Positions 8,567 to 16,880 of a stretch of DNA of 64,000 bases are shown one piece after another. The DNA comes from Fictibacillus halophilus. GTDB taxonomy: Bacteria > Bacillota > Bacilli > Bacillales > Fictibacillaceae. The translations under genes were made by a program, and so were the position numbers. The DNA is taken from contig NZ_JAEACF010000001.1 in NCBI RefSeq assembly GCF_016401385.1, positions 1,674,001 through 1,738,000 on the forward strand, in the 5' to 3' direction. Position 1 is the stretch's first letter. Each line of letters opens with the position of its first letter. The notes below the pieces were generated by a model. It saw nothing but the letters and a program-made list of their open reading frames with translations, was not told the DNA's origin and searched no databases.

Positions 8567-8595
8567 GTCAAATTCTAAAGCTAGGAGGAAAAGAT

Positions 8596-9237
8596 ATGAA
8601 CATAAATTTAAAAAAGAGAATAAATCTATCACTGATAAGTTTTCTTACGATCGGTTTACTTAGCGCATGTGGACAAGATACTAAAGATGTATCTATTGAT
8701 GAGACTAAACAAGAAACCAAGGAATCTTCGAGTAATTTAACCAATTCTAAAGAAAAAAAAGAGTCAAAACTTGGTTCTAGAACTAACCCAGTTCCCTTTC
8801 AAAAAACAGCGACTGTTGACGATGAAATAATCAACGATAATGGTGATTCATTTAAAATTAAACTTGATTTAACCGTTACAGAGGTAGTTCGCGGTGAAGC
8901 AGCTTATAACAAACTTTATGAAATGAATGAATTTAATGAAAAAGCACCAGAAGGATACGAATGGGTATTAACAAAAACCAAAGTAAAATTAACAGAATCT
9001 GAAACAGATGATTTGGCATTCCTAGTTGATGGAATAGTTAATTTCTCAATGGTAAGCGAAAATGGTGATATATATAGCGGAGATATTACAGCTACAACTG
9101 AACCTGATTTTAGTTTTGAAATGTATACAGGAAATGAAAAAGAAGGATATATTGCTAATCTTGTAAAAACAGGCGAAAAAGCTCAACTGCGTTACGAAAA
9201 TATGCTCGACGGGCAGGTATTTTTTAATCTACAATAA
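8596..9237 (+). CDS. Lipoprotein with DUF4352/telokin-like domain
   Basis: 213 residues. The signal peptide ends in lipobox LLSAC (Cys at about residue 25), followed by a Ser/Lys-rich linker and a beta-rich domain starting LGSRTNPVPFQKTATV. That opening and the later EGYEWVLTKTKVKL are typical of the DUF4352-like extracellular beta-sandwich of Firmicutes lipoproteins; the function is unknown. The ribosome binding site is AGGAGG. It forms a two-gene unit with the preceding lipoprotein, ended by the hairpin at 9268. Confidence 0.8.
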   Translation: MNINLKKRINLSLISFLTIGLLSACGQDTKDVSIDETKQETKESSSNLTNSKEKKESKLGSRTNPVPFQKTATVDDEIINDNGDSFKIKLDLTVTEVVRGEAAYNKLYEMNEFNEKAPEGYEWVLTKTKVKLTESETDDLAFLVDGIVNFSMVSENGDIYSGDITATTEPDFSFEMYTGNEKEGYIANLVKTGEKAQLRYENMLDGQVFFNLQ

Positions 9238-9267
9238 TAAATACATTTCGCGAAAAAGTTAAACTAT

Positions 9268-9298
9268 AACCCGAATTAATATCTTATTCGGGTTTTTT
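9268..9298 (+). terminator. Terminator of the lipoprotein pair
   Basis: Stem AACCCGAAT / ATTCGGGTT with a 9-base loop and a TTTTTT tail. Confidence 0.85.
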
Positions 9299-9335
9299 CA
9301 CGTTTTTATATTGCAGAATTCTACGACTAAATGTA

Positions 9336-9614
9336 TCAAGTTCTATCTAATCTCTCTGCTTTATGCTTTGCATATAGACCGGCTTTAACGAGGCCAATAG
9401 AAAAAAGAGAAAGTATGCCATTATAAACAATTGCAAAGTAAGCTAATTGAGGAACCTCAAATTTAATTGAGTAAAAATAACCTGCTGCCATACTCATTGA
9501 AACAATATAAATAAATGGAATTCGATTTAAAGAGTAGGTAATTGCCCCACTAATTATTAGAACCAAAGAACCCATGATAAAGAATTGATTGATAAATACA
9601 AACAGAAACTCCAT
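9336..9614 (-). CDS. Small membrane protein, unknown
   Basis: 92 residues with three predicted helices: FVFINQFFIMGSLVLIISGA, PFIYIVSMSMAAGYFY and LAYFAIVYNGILSLFSIGLV. A short positively charged tail (KHKAERLDRT) ends it, suggesting a cytoplasmic C-terminus. GGAGGAAC lies before the ATG, so it is probably expressed. I recognise no family. The next gene upstream is another small membrane protein, but a gap of about 100 bases separates them. Confidence 0.65.
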   Translation of the reverse strand: MEFLFVFINQFFIMGSLVLIISGAITYSLNRIPFIYIVSMSMAAGYFYSIKFEVPQLAYFAIVYNGILSLFSIGLVKAGLYAKHKAERLDRT

Positions 9615-9711
9615 AAAAGTTCCTCCAAATATCTCGCCATTTTGTTATTTATAATCATATTATTGTAATATTTTTTAGCTTTAAAAAGTTATAAAACTCA
9701 ATTTGCGAACC

Positions 9712-10002
9712 CTACACTTTCTCAACCGAACTACTAGTCGCAAATATCCCAGCTAGCAAGGTTATTAAACCGATGATAAAAAATGCTGGTAATAACAACA
9801 TCATCATACCTACTGCAGCAAATCCATCTCCCACTGCTAATCCAACTGGAATAGAAATAAGGAATGTTAAAAACGGGTTAAACCCTATCATAATAAATAG
9901 TCCCCACACTACGCATTTCCTCTTTGTTGTTTTTCCTTTTGTGAGCTTTATTGCCAACACTGCTAACAGCAACAGTGCACCTATAGCTATAACAAATGCC
10001 AT
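9712..10002 (-). CDS. Small membrane protein, unknown
   Basis: About 96 residues, very hydrophobic, with three helices: an N-terminal FVIAIGALLLLAVLAIKL, then a Lys/Arg cluster (KGKTTKRK), then VVWGLFIMIGFNPFLTFLI and a C-terminal MMMLLLPAFFIIGLITLLAGI. The ATG at 10002 is preferred since GTGGGG sits eight bases before it; the ATG at 10008 is too close. No family recognised; a single gene as far as can be seen. Confidence 0.6.
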   Translation of the reverse strand: MAFVIAIGALLLLAVLAIKLTKGKTTKRKCVVWGLFIMIGFNPFLTFLISIPVGLAVGDGFAAVGMMMLLLPAFFIIGLITLLAGIFATSSSVEKV

Positions 10003-10161
10003 TGTCATTACCCCACTTTTTATCGAGTCATATCCATTTCAACGTTAATAATGGTTAAAATGGATCTATTTTAACTATATGCTCACATTTTACTCAATAG
10101 CTCACGTTGATTTTCCTACCTCTTAAACTATGTAAACAATCTTAGATGTTCCAAATTGTCA

Positions 10162-10713
10162 TTAAACAAACAGTGCCATCATAATTAAATCTTGATATTG
10201 ACCCTTCATTTTCACAGCTTTTGCTTTTCTTCCTTCTTCCACAAAGTTCAAAGATTTATATAATTTAATTGCTCCATGGTTGTCTTCCATGACTTCAAGA
10301 CAAATCTTTTCGATGGTTTCGTTGTTCCTAGCCCAGGTAAGTAGTGATTCTATCAGTGCTCTTCCAACGCCATGATTTCGATATTGGGGTAAGACGGTCA
10401 TCGCAAAAGAACCTTGGTGTGCTATTTTTTCTTTGTTTCCGTTTTTAAAGTCCATTACACCTACAACCTCGTTTTCAAATTCAGCCACAAGTTTAATATA
10501 ATTTGGGTTTGCAGAGTAATATTCTAATTCCTTTTTGATATCTTCCAGATTTAACTTTGCAAGATCTTCCACAGTACTTAACATGTAGGGAGCATCGACT
10601 AATGCTTTTGGTGCTGCACTTAACATCATTTCCGCATCGTCTACAGTAGCCTCCCTTATTGTTACATTTTTCCCACTTTTGGTTTTATAAACGTTACTAT
10701 GAGTTGATAGAAT
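10162..10713 (-). CDS. GNAT-family N-acetyltransferase, possible ATT start
   Basis: The acetyl-CoA binding core is clear: AMTVLPQYRNHGVGRALIESLL (motif A, R/Q-x-x-G-x-G) and EVMEDNHGAIKLYKSLNFVEEG (motif B). An ATG-started frame begins at 10629 but lacks the first strand. In frame upstream the DNA still encodes NVTIREATVDDAE, the standard GNAT beginning, with no stop. The only start with a good site is ATT at 10713-10711, seven bases after AAAGGGAG, giving 183 residues. Either a rare ATT start is used or the start codon has mutated. It lies 32 bases after the kinase gene and is probably cotranscribed. Confidence 0.75.
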   Translation of the reverse strand: MLSTHSNVYKTKSGKNVTIREATVDDAEMMLSAAPKALVDAPYMLSTVEDLAKLNLEDIKKELEYYSANPNYIKLVAEFENEVVGVMDFKNGNKEKIAHQGSFAMTVLPQYRNHGVGRALIESLLTWARNNETIEKICLEVMEDNHGAIKLYKSLNFVEEGRKAKAVKMKGQYQDLIMMALFV

Positions 10714-10745
10714 ACTAACGCTCCCTTTCAGATGTAATGTTTGAT

Positions 10746-11273
10746 TTAATTTACTACTACAATTTCCCCTTCACCACTAGGGACTTCAAAACCGTTAAGA
10801 TAAGAATTTAACAGTTCATCTGAAATCGGGAAAGAATTTGCATCAAAGCGTTTGTTCCTTAACTTTAACCGCTTCCTTAACTCATCCGTATGAACTTTTA
10901 AATAGATAAGTTTCCATTTACCGCCAGAATTCTCAATTAGCTTTTTATATTCGTTCCTTCTTGCTCGATCCCAGAAACTAAAATCAACGACAACTTGTTG
11001 TTTTTCGTGAATCAACTGAATTAAACGCTTTCGTAATTTATCCTCTGCTTCTTTTCTGTATTCCTCAAACCTTTCCATTGGGAAATCGATTCCCCAACGG
11101 CCATTGGTTGCCCATATTTCCTCATCAATTGAAAGACGCACAAAACCGTTCTTCTCTAACTGTTGTGAAAAGGTGGTTTTTCCTGACCCGGCCACACCAC
11201 ACATCATTACAACTAAAGGAGTTACAGCATTTTGTTCACGGTAGATTAATTCAAAATTAAATACATCAAACAT
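10746..11273 (-). CDS. P-loop ATPase/kinase (AAA_33, zeta-toxin-like fold)
   Basis: 175 residues with Walker A GVAGSGKTTFSQ (around residue 27), an acidic site in LSIDEEIW, a Walker-B-like VVVDFSFWDRARR and an arginine-rich lid (LRKRLKLRNKRFDAN). This is the architecture of small kinases that phosphorylate metabolites or antibiotics (the chloramphenicol/gluconate kinase and zeta group); the substrate is unknown. The ATG follows GGAAGGGG at eight bases. It is followed by a GNAT gene, a pairing that could reflect small-molecule modification, but that is inference only. Confidence 0.8.
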   Translation of the reverse strand: MFDVFNFELIYREQNAVTPLVVMMCGVAGSGKTTFSQQLEKNGFVRLSIDEEIWATNGRWGIDFPMERFEEYRKEAEDKLRKRLIQLIHEKQQVVVDFSFWDRARRNEYKKLIENSGGKWKLIYLKVHTDELRKRLKLRNKRFDANSFPISDELLNSYLNGFEVPSGEGEIVVVN

Positions 11274-11408
11274 CTGCTTACCCCTTCCACACTAGAAATG
11301 TATGTTTAAATTCATTTTAAAAATTCCCCGTATCAATCTAGAAAATTTTTATTAACCGTTCTCTATTATATGTAAATTTTTTTACAAATTATTTAGTTCA
11401 ATAAAAAT

Positions 11409-11436
11409 AGCATTTCTCCTCCTTGAAGCAATGCAT
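11409..11436 (-). repeat. Dispersed hairpin repeat, copy 2
   Basis: GCATT / AATGC ends enclosing CTCCTCCTTGAAG, with a T run on the minus-strand exit and a tail TCGGATAGCTGAA (11435-11447) resembling that of copies 3 and 4. It lies between divergent genes, so it terminates no obvious gene here. Confidence 0.5.
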
Positions 11437-11547
11437 CGGATAGCTGAAAAACTTATACCATCCAAAAAATATCATGAAGGGAACGTGTCAAGCTATGCTC
11501 TCATAATTTATTGAGGTAATGAAGCATTTTACATTGGAGGAAAGGGA

Positions 11548-11799
11548 ATGAACCCTATGTATGCTTATCGCAATCCGCAAACAACTCAAAATGGACCTAT
11601 GCAAGTTATAGTCATAGAACCTTTTGTATATGAAGCGTTACGAAGTTTAATAGGAAAAAGAGCCGTATTAGATACCACACGCGGTTCTGTTAGTGGAATG
11701 GTTATTGATGCAAAGGTTGATCATGTTGTCATTCAAGAGCATGATTCTACATTCTTTGTTCGTCTGAGTGAAATTGTTTGGATAATGCCAGAATCATAA
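11548..11799 (+). CDS. YuzF-like protein (DUF2642)
   Basis: 83 residues. After a Pro/Gln-rich N-terminus the sequence MQVIVIEPFVYEALRSLIGK and the following small beta-barrel-like stretch (LDTTRGSVSGMVIDAKVDHVVIQ) fit the DUF2642 proteins of Bacillus. These are small, sporulation-associated proteins whose biochemical function is not known; an Lsm/Sm-like fold has been suggested for similar short all-beta proteins. The ATG follows GGAGGAAAGGGA. Single-gene unit with a strong terminator. Confidence 0.8.
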   Translation: MNPMYAYRNPQTTQNGPMQVIVIEPFVYEALRSLIGKRAVLDTTRGSVSGMVIDAKVDHVVIQEHDSTFFVRLSEIVWIMPES

Positions 11800-11848
11800 A
11801 TACTATTATTTAGCTACACCTTTAGGCACTCCACAGATTTCCATCCTT

Positions 11849-11906
11849 AACTCAAACAGACTACCATTTTTAAAAATGGATTTGTCTGTTTGAGTTAATA
11901 TTTTTC
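11849..11906 (+). terminator. Terminator of the yuzF-like gene
   Basis: Perfect 13-bp stem (11849-11861 with 11884-11896, arm AACTCAAACAGAC), inner ATTTTTAAAAAT, then TAATATTTTT. Confidence 0.8.
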
Positions 11907-12152
11907 TGGTGTAGTCTACTCAGACTAGATTCTAGTTCAAAGTAATGGAGTAAAAATAAAAAAAGGAACCCTAATCAAAAAGGCTCTATTATCATAAACA
12001 AATATAAGCTTTAAACCGTTTGATAAGAAAAAGTGAATCCTTAGCAGAATTCTATTGAACCTTCTATTACGAATTTATAAAGTAATTGGACCCCTTTTTA
12101 GAGTCATTTCTTAAATGACACGTATACATAGTAAGTAAAAGATGCTAACGGT

Positions 12153-12974
12153 TTATTCACTTGCTTCAGCAGCCATTGCACTTGCTTTCGTTTTATGGAC
12201 GGTTCCGAATGGATGTTCTGGTGGAGCATAGATCGCATACAGTTTTAAAGGCTTATTGCCAGTGTTGGTTAAATTGTGCCACTTACCCGCAGGAATCATA
12301 ATGGCAAAGTCGGCATAAGCTTTAACGGCAAAGTCTAGTTTATTTTTGGAATTACCCATCTGAACGATCCCTTCACCTTCTTCGATTCGTAAGAACTGAT
12401 CAGTATTTGGATGGACTTCTAATCCGATATCATCTCCAACATTAATGGTCATCAAGGTTACTTGCAAATGCTCGCCAGTCCATAAAGCCGTACGGTACGT
12501 ATCATTTTGTTTAGATGCTTCTTCAATGTTAATAACTAATGGCTTTCCTCCATAATCTCTTATTTCCGCTAAGCTATCTCTGTATAACCATTCCATTTGA
12601 GATACACTCTCCTTTTTTTGCTCAGAAGCTTGCATGAAAACATGCTGAACATAAGGATGATTACTTTGCTGACAGATCTCCTTATAAGCATGACAACCTT
12701 CTGTTTCCGCATCATAAACTTTTCTCAATCCATCTTTGTAACTGTAGAGAGCGACCGAATATACACGATATTCTGGCTGGAATCCAGTAAGAGAGATATA
12801 GAGTTCACTAAATTTCTGCAAATTATATCGATTAGCTTCAAGTAATTGTAGAATGTGAGTTCTATGAAGCTCATTTGGCGCAATTTGTGCTAGGCTCTGG
12901 GATAAGCTAATCGCTAAAGCTTCTCTCTGAATAGCCATAAGAAAGGGTTCTGCTTGTGTATACACTTTACTCAT
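12153..12974 (-). CDS. Two-domain protein: helical N-terminus plus C-terminal cupin
   Basis: 273 residues. Residues 1-140 are helical with several H/E pairs (NELHRTHILQLLE, VFMQASEQKKES) and could be a ferritin-like bundle, which I cannot prove. Residues 150-260 are a cupin barrel: the first motif GDDIGLEVHPNTDQFLRIEEGEG contains H and E, and the second is PAGKWHNLTNTG with H. Such cupins bind a metal and act as small-molecule isomerases or dioxygenases, or as sensors. The ATG abuts AAGGGA; the GTG three codons later (12965) has better spacing and may be the true start. Single gene. Confidence 0.8.
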   Translation of the reverse strand: MSKVYTQAEPFLMAIQREALAISLSQSLAQIAPNELHRTHILQLLEANRYNLQKFSELYISLTGFQPEYRVYSVALYSYKDGLRKVYDAETEGCHAYKEICQQSNHPYVQHVFMQASEQKKESVSQMEWLYRDSLAEIRDYGGKPLVINIEEASKQNDTYRTALWTGEHLQVTLMTINVGDDIGLEVHPNTDQFLRIEEGEGIVQMGNSKNKLDFAVKAYADFAIMIPAGKWHNLTNTGNKPLKLYAIYAPPEHPFGTVHKTKASAMAAEASE

Positions 12975-13135
12975 TCCCTTCAGAACTTTTCAGATTATCA
13001 TATGCCTATGTTTCTTATTTTAGTATGAGTGGACAGGTTGAATTCTGTTTTCCATAGGATTTAGAATATTATCCCTTAAATATTGTTAGATACTATCTTT
13101 TAAGTGGTGGTGTATGATATATAACTTTTTAAACG

Positions 13136-13169
13136 AAAAAAACCCCCTGAGTAATTGCACACGGGGTTT
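13136..13169 (-). terminator. Terminator of the MEDS-domain gene
   Basis: AAACCCC and GGGG(G)TTT arms around a 14-base loop, followed on the minus strand by a run of seven T. It lies 45 bases after the stop codon. Confidence 0.75.
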
Positions 13170-13213
13170 AATCAACACAGTTTTTTTAACTTGTTATTTG
13201 CAACTTGTCTATG

Positions 13214-13768
13214 TTAAGATTTAACGACTTTATTGTCTTTTATGTGAATATCATGCACAGCGACCAAACTTTCTAAAGCTCGTTGACTCAAACGATCTGC
13301 ATCATAAGCACAAATCGAGATAACACTCATTGTTTTTAGTAATTGATCAATTCTTCTTTCATAACTGATTAATTCTTTACTCGTTAAGTCATTACCCCAT
13401 TCAACATGACCCCAGGTCACAATACGTTCACCCTTCTCTACATAAGGCCTCACCTTATCTAGAAAATGGTTATAAATTGAATCAGGGTTAAAACTTTCTT
13501 GCTCATAGTAAAAATCAAAAGTATTTTCTCGCTTTAAATTTAAAAGCTTTTGCTCACATACTGATTCTTTTAACCTTTTTAAGATCATAGGATAAATCCT
13601 GTCGTTTTCAACGAGCAAAACCTGTGTACCTCTATTTAGTTCATCGCTTAAATAATCTGCAGCTATTTGAACATAATGATCAACTTGGTTAAAGACAAAA
13701 AGTATATGGGCGTTTTCAGACTTAAGATGATCGATTTCATCCGTTAAATTCACCTTATTATCTTTCAA
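13214..13768 (-). CDS. MEDS-domain protein (DcmR-type sensory domain)
   Basis: 184 residues, a stand-alone MEDS (methanogen/methylotroph DcmR sensory) domain. It opens with HILFVFNQVDHYVQIAADYLSDELNRG, has the strand VLLVENDRIYPMI, then RIVTWGHVEWG and the closing ISICAYDADRLS. The fold is RecA/KaiC-like but lacks a Walker A motif, so it probably does not hydrolyse ATP. In Bacillus, proteins of this type occur alone or fused to kinase modules. No output domain is fused here, so partner and signal are unknown. Confidence 0.8.
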   Translation of the reverse strand: MKDNKVNLTDEIDHLKSENAHILFVFNQVDHYVQIAADYLSDELNRGTQVLLVENDRIYPMILKRLKESVCEQKLLNLKRENTFDFYYEQESFNPDSIYNHFLDKVRPYVEKGERIVTWGHVEWGNDLTSKELISYERRIDQLLKTMSVISICAYDADRLSQRALESLVAVHDIHIKDNKVVKS

Positions 13769-13995
13769 AAAAACATTCCTCCCTGTAAGAGTTTATCTAT
13801 AATTAGAAGAATCGTTTTTACTCACTATTCTTGTAGACACTATTTTTTCCTATTCAATTAGCAACTTAACTATTATCAGAAAAAAGAATCTTTCTTTCTT
13901 TCATGATTACAATCGATTGCCGAAGATATTGAAGAAACCTTAAATAAAGAAAAAAATAGTGAGAATTTAATCTTCCTATGTTTTCATACGTATCA

Positions 13996-14142
13996 TTAAT
14001 CTGTTTGATTTTGCTTCTTTTTCAAATACTCGGTACGTAATTTTTCAAGATGCTTCTTTTTATCAAATTTGGCAGGCGTCTGTTTTTCATGAAACTTTGT
14101 CACAGCTACCTTACCTTTGTCATCCAATTGATATTTCCCCAC
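13996..14142 (-). CDS. Small basic protein, 48 aa, unknown
   Basis: GTG-started frame of 48 codons, too short for usual size cut-offs. AGGTGA stands five bases before the GTG. The product starts MGKYQLDDKGKVAV, is highly charged (16 Lys/Arg) and ends in a predicted helix HLEKLRTEYLKKK. There is no membrane segment or cysteine. The codon pattern and ribosome binding site look genuine, and I expect homologues in Bacillaceae, but I recognise none. No gene partner is evident. Confidence 0.6.
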   Translation of the reverse strand: MGKYQLDDKGKVAVTKFHEKQTPAKFDKKKHLEKLRTEYLKKKQNQTD

Positions 14143-14324
14143 TTTGTTCACCTACTTTTCTAATCTTTAAAGAAAATCTATTAAACAAATATAACATACC
14201 TTATTTTACAGAGGTAAACCTTATTACTTTAATAGTGTACTGCAAACTTTACATATATCAGTAAAACATTTGAAACTTAGTAGAATTAATTAATCATTAT
14301 CTTTTAGAGAAGAATATCTTAAAT

Positions 14325-14510
14325 TTATTCAAGGTTATTATTTCTTCTAATATAAGAATTTTGCCTTTTAAAAAGGAAAAAGTCCTTCTTCTTCATGAAG
14401 AAATGGACTCTATTGTTGAATATTATACTTTCCACGATAATCTTTATAACATATGTGGATTTAGTTAAAACTAAGGACACTATTAAAATAATAAATATGG
14501 CTACAATCAC
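14325..14510 (-). CDS. Doubtful small membrane peptide ORF
   Basis: The first 28 codons encode one hydrophobic helix (IVAIFIILIVSLVL). The later part runs through the hairpin repeat at 14381-14409, giving a low-complexity basic tail. The GTG start is 15 bases from AAGGAG; an ATT two codons earlier would be better spaced. It lies downstream of the structured element and terminator at 14727-14866 and could be its target, but coding status is uncertain. Confidence 0.3.
   Translation of the reverse strand: MIVAIFIILIVSLVLTKSTYVIKIIVESIIFNNRVHFFMKKKDFFLFKRQNSYIRRNNNLE
14381..14420 (-). repeat. Dispersed hairpin repeat, copy 3
   Basis: Hairpin arms AGTCC / GGACT around TTCTTCTTCATGAAGAAAT, with the tail TCTATTGTTGAA (14409-14420). 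The tail is nearly identical to that of copy 4 (TCTGATTGTTGAA). The stem ends differ from the other copies yet still pair, which suggests compensatory change. Confidence 0.55.
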
Positions 14511-14726
14511 TTTAATAACTTCTTACTCCTTGCCAACTAACATACTGTTATTAACATTTTAGTGTAATTTCATTAATTAACAATTATGATACCATATTTT
14601 TCCCATAGCATAGCTGTTTTAAATACTGTCCTCAATTTAAGCAGCAACAACTAAATCTGACCAAAAAATAGGCTCGAGGTTAATATAAAGTACGGAATAT
14701 TATACAAACCAACAAAATATTAGAAC

Positions 14727-14772
14727 AAAAAGAGTAGCGCTCAAACAAAATGGTTCGTGGGCCACTCTTTTT
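14727..14772 (-). terminator. Terminator-like hairpin with CTCAAAC in its loop side
   Basis: Outer stem AAAAAGAGT / ACTCTTTTT extended by GC / GGC pairing. T tracts lie on both exits, so it can work in either direction. Within it, 14740-14746 is CTCAAAC, the same heptamer used in the adjacent pseudoknot. Confidence 0.6.
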
Positions 14773-14809
14773 AGATTACTAGGTTTTAATACAGCTTTGC
14801 TTTCCCCTT

Positions 14810-14866
14810 CGGTGCTGCTCAAACAGGATATTATCCTTCTGCCTTAAACTGCACCGTTAGTTTGAG
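14810..14866 (-). ncRNA. Candidate structured RNA: H-type pseudoknot
   Basis: In order along the plus strand: CGGTGC (14810-14815), CTCAAAC (14818-14824), a small hairpin AGGA-TATTA-TCCT (14825-14837), GCACCG (14851-14856) and GTTTGAG (14860-14866). The first pairs with the fourth and the second with the fifth, all Watson-Crick, and the two stems interleave. This is a pseudoknot of 6 + 7 bp. Minus-strand reading is favoured because the terminator and a possible small ORF follow in that direction. It matches no riboswitch class I know; the CACCGAAGGGG just after it recalls part of the glycine riboswitch, but the rest is absent. Confidence 0.45.
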
Positions 14867-15091
14867 TACATTTCTTCACAATCTCTTCCTAATTCCAACA
14901 TATTTTATCAACTTCTTTATTCAACACTCTGGTCCGTTTTATAAAAATAGGTATGTTTTTATTACAGAACTGCACCTTATAATCTTCCGGTTAATCTGTT
15001 GAATTTTTTCTAAATGGAAGCTGTTAGCGGAATGCTTACTCTCTACGAACCCGCTTGCAGTACTGCCAAAGAGAAGTTAAATAAATGAAGA

Positions 15092-15148
15092 CAAAAAAGC
15101 TGACATCAAAAAGGTCACGATAAGTGTCCTATGATGTCAGCCTTTTTC
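15092..15148 (-). terminator. Terminator of the amino-acid permease gene
   Basis: Stem GCTGACATC / GATGTCAGC (15099-15107, 15133-15141) with TTTTTT on the minus-strand exit and CTTTTT on the other side. Confidence 0.85.
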
Positions 15149-16548
15149 TTATACAGCTTCTTTCTTTTCAGTTTGTCCAACTTCAGCCATTCTCTTTTTG
15201 CCAGCAAAATGATAATAAATATAACAGGCGATAAGAAAAGGAACACCGCAATACAGTGATATTCTTTGCTCAGGTATGAAGGCTAAGCTGACAATTACGA
15301 TCAGATTACAAACAATCGCAAGAATAGGTACAAATGGATAAAGCGGCGTTCTGTATTTTAAATCTTCTACTCTTCCGCCTTCTGCAATATATTTTCTTCT
15401 TGCAAGAAGACTGGATACTGCAATAGATAACCACGTAAACACTGCTCCAAACCCAGCAATGGATAAAAGCCACAAGTAAACCGTTTCTTCTGCGAAAATT
15501 CCGCTAAGCAATGACAAACAACCTACTCCTAAACTTACAATAAGAGCAACCATTGGGACGCCTCTTTTATTAAGCTTGCCAAAAACAGGATTAATCATCC
15601 CCTGGTTAGACATTGACCAAAGCATACGTGACGTCGCATACAAACCTGAATTTGCAACTGATAATACAGCGGTTATGATGACTAAATTCATAATATCTGC
15701 TGCATACGGTATGCCTATTCCTTCAAAAACTTCCACGAACGGACTTTCCACTGCGTTAGCTTTTTCCCAAGGAAATAGAGCTGCTAGTATAAAGATTGAT
15801 AAGATAAAGAAGACTAGAATTCTCCATACGGTGCTGTTGATCGCTTTTGGGATAGCCTTTTCAGGGTCTTTACTCTCCCCTGCAGCTATACCAACAAGCT
15901 CAGTACCTTGAAACGAAAAGTTAACAGCAATCATTGTTACTACTATCGCACCTAAACCATTCGGGAAGAGTCCGCCATGATCAGTAAAGTTAGACAAGAA
16001 TGGTGTGGGCTGACCGTCAACATGCAAGAAACCAAATACAACAGCTCCACCAATTAAGATAAATGCAATAATAGTTATAACTTTGATTCCGGCAAACCAA
16101 AATTCTACTTCTCCAAAGCTTTTAGTAGAAAGTGCATTGATAAAAATAAAAACAGCGTAAACACAACACACCAGACCCATGTAGAGACATCTGGGAACCA
16201 TCGCTTCATCAACAAACTTACAGTTATTAGCTCTAACCCTATCGTTACGGACCAGTTTAACCATGACATCCAGCCAACCACATATCCTGCGGATGGGGAG
16301 ATAAACTTTGTCGCGTATGTTTGGTATGAACCCGCATCCGGCACTCGAACAGCCAATTCACCAAGGCAAAGCATCGTTAAATACATAACAAATCCGCCCC
16401 ATATATAGGCAGCTAAGGCTCCGCCGGGTCCTGCTTCATGTATGGTGTACCCAGAACTCATAAATAGCCCTGTCCCGATTACCCCACCAAGTGCAATCAT
16501 TAGAATATGCCGACTCTTTAGTTCTCTCTTTAACGTGTTATTGCCCAT
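15149..16548 (-). pseudogene. Amino-acid permease (APC/AAT family) with a one-base frameshift
   Basis: Two overlapping frames (from 16548 and ending at 15149) join to a full-length permease of about 466 residues with 12 helices. The N-terminal frame holds the APC signature GGVIGTGLFMSSG and LCLGELAVRVPDAGSY; the second holds FSFQGTELVGIAAGESKDPEKAIPKA, typical of the AAT group (RocE/GabP/ProY-like). Adding one T to the five-T run at 16148-16152 (minus strand) restores the frame as L-F-F-I-F-I-N-A-L-S. So it is either a recent mutation or a homopolymer sequencing error. Substrate is unknown. A cre-like site lies 30 bases before the start and a terminator follows. Confidence 0.85.
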
Positions 16549-16577
16549 AAAAATCCTCCTGTGTAAAATCTTTCGTG

Positions 16578-16592
16578 TTGTAAGCGCTTTCC
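16578..16592 (-). promoter_or_regulatory. cre-like site (CcpA operator) before the permease gene
   Basis: TTGTAAGCGCTTTCC matches the consensus WTGNAANCGNWNNCW well. It sits 30 bases upstream of the start codon, in the untranslated leader or over the promoter, which would give carbon-catabolite repression of amino-acid uptake. Confidence 0.65.
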
Positions 16593-16880
16593 TTTTAAAG
16601 GATTAAAAAACACTACCTCTCAGGTAATACTTTACTTCTAAATCTATTATTTTTTGATAATTAATACTATAGCTTATATTTTGTTAACTTACAATATGAT
16701 TACTTCAAGTGACAAGTCTACCTATTTTGATAGAAACATATTCCTATTAAAGATCTTTGTAAAAGAAACTGCCTAAAAATTACGCTGAAAACTACCTCAT
16801 AGCATCTTATATTTCAGCCTTAATAATCATTCTTACAGCTCATAATCAACTAACTTCTCTTCCCGGGTTAATAACAAAAG

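Larger units (their letters stand above)
14511..15091. other. Non-coding interval of about 580 bp
   Basis: No convincing gene. It contains the pseudoknot-capable element (14810-14866) and a terminator hairpin (14727-14772), listed separately. The stretch 14870-15060 shows only short open frames without ribosome binding sites. No transposase remnant was recognised. Confidence 0.6.

Noticed and set aside
14795..14812. Glycine-riboswitch-like CACCGAAGGGG on the minus strand
   Set aside because: Only this short block matches; the conserved CUCUCAGG and second aptamer parts are missing and no glycine-related gene follows.
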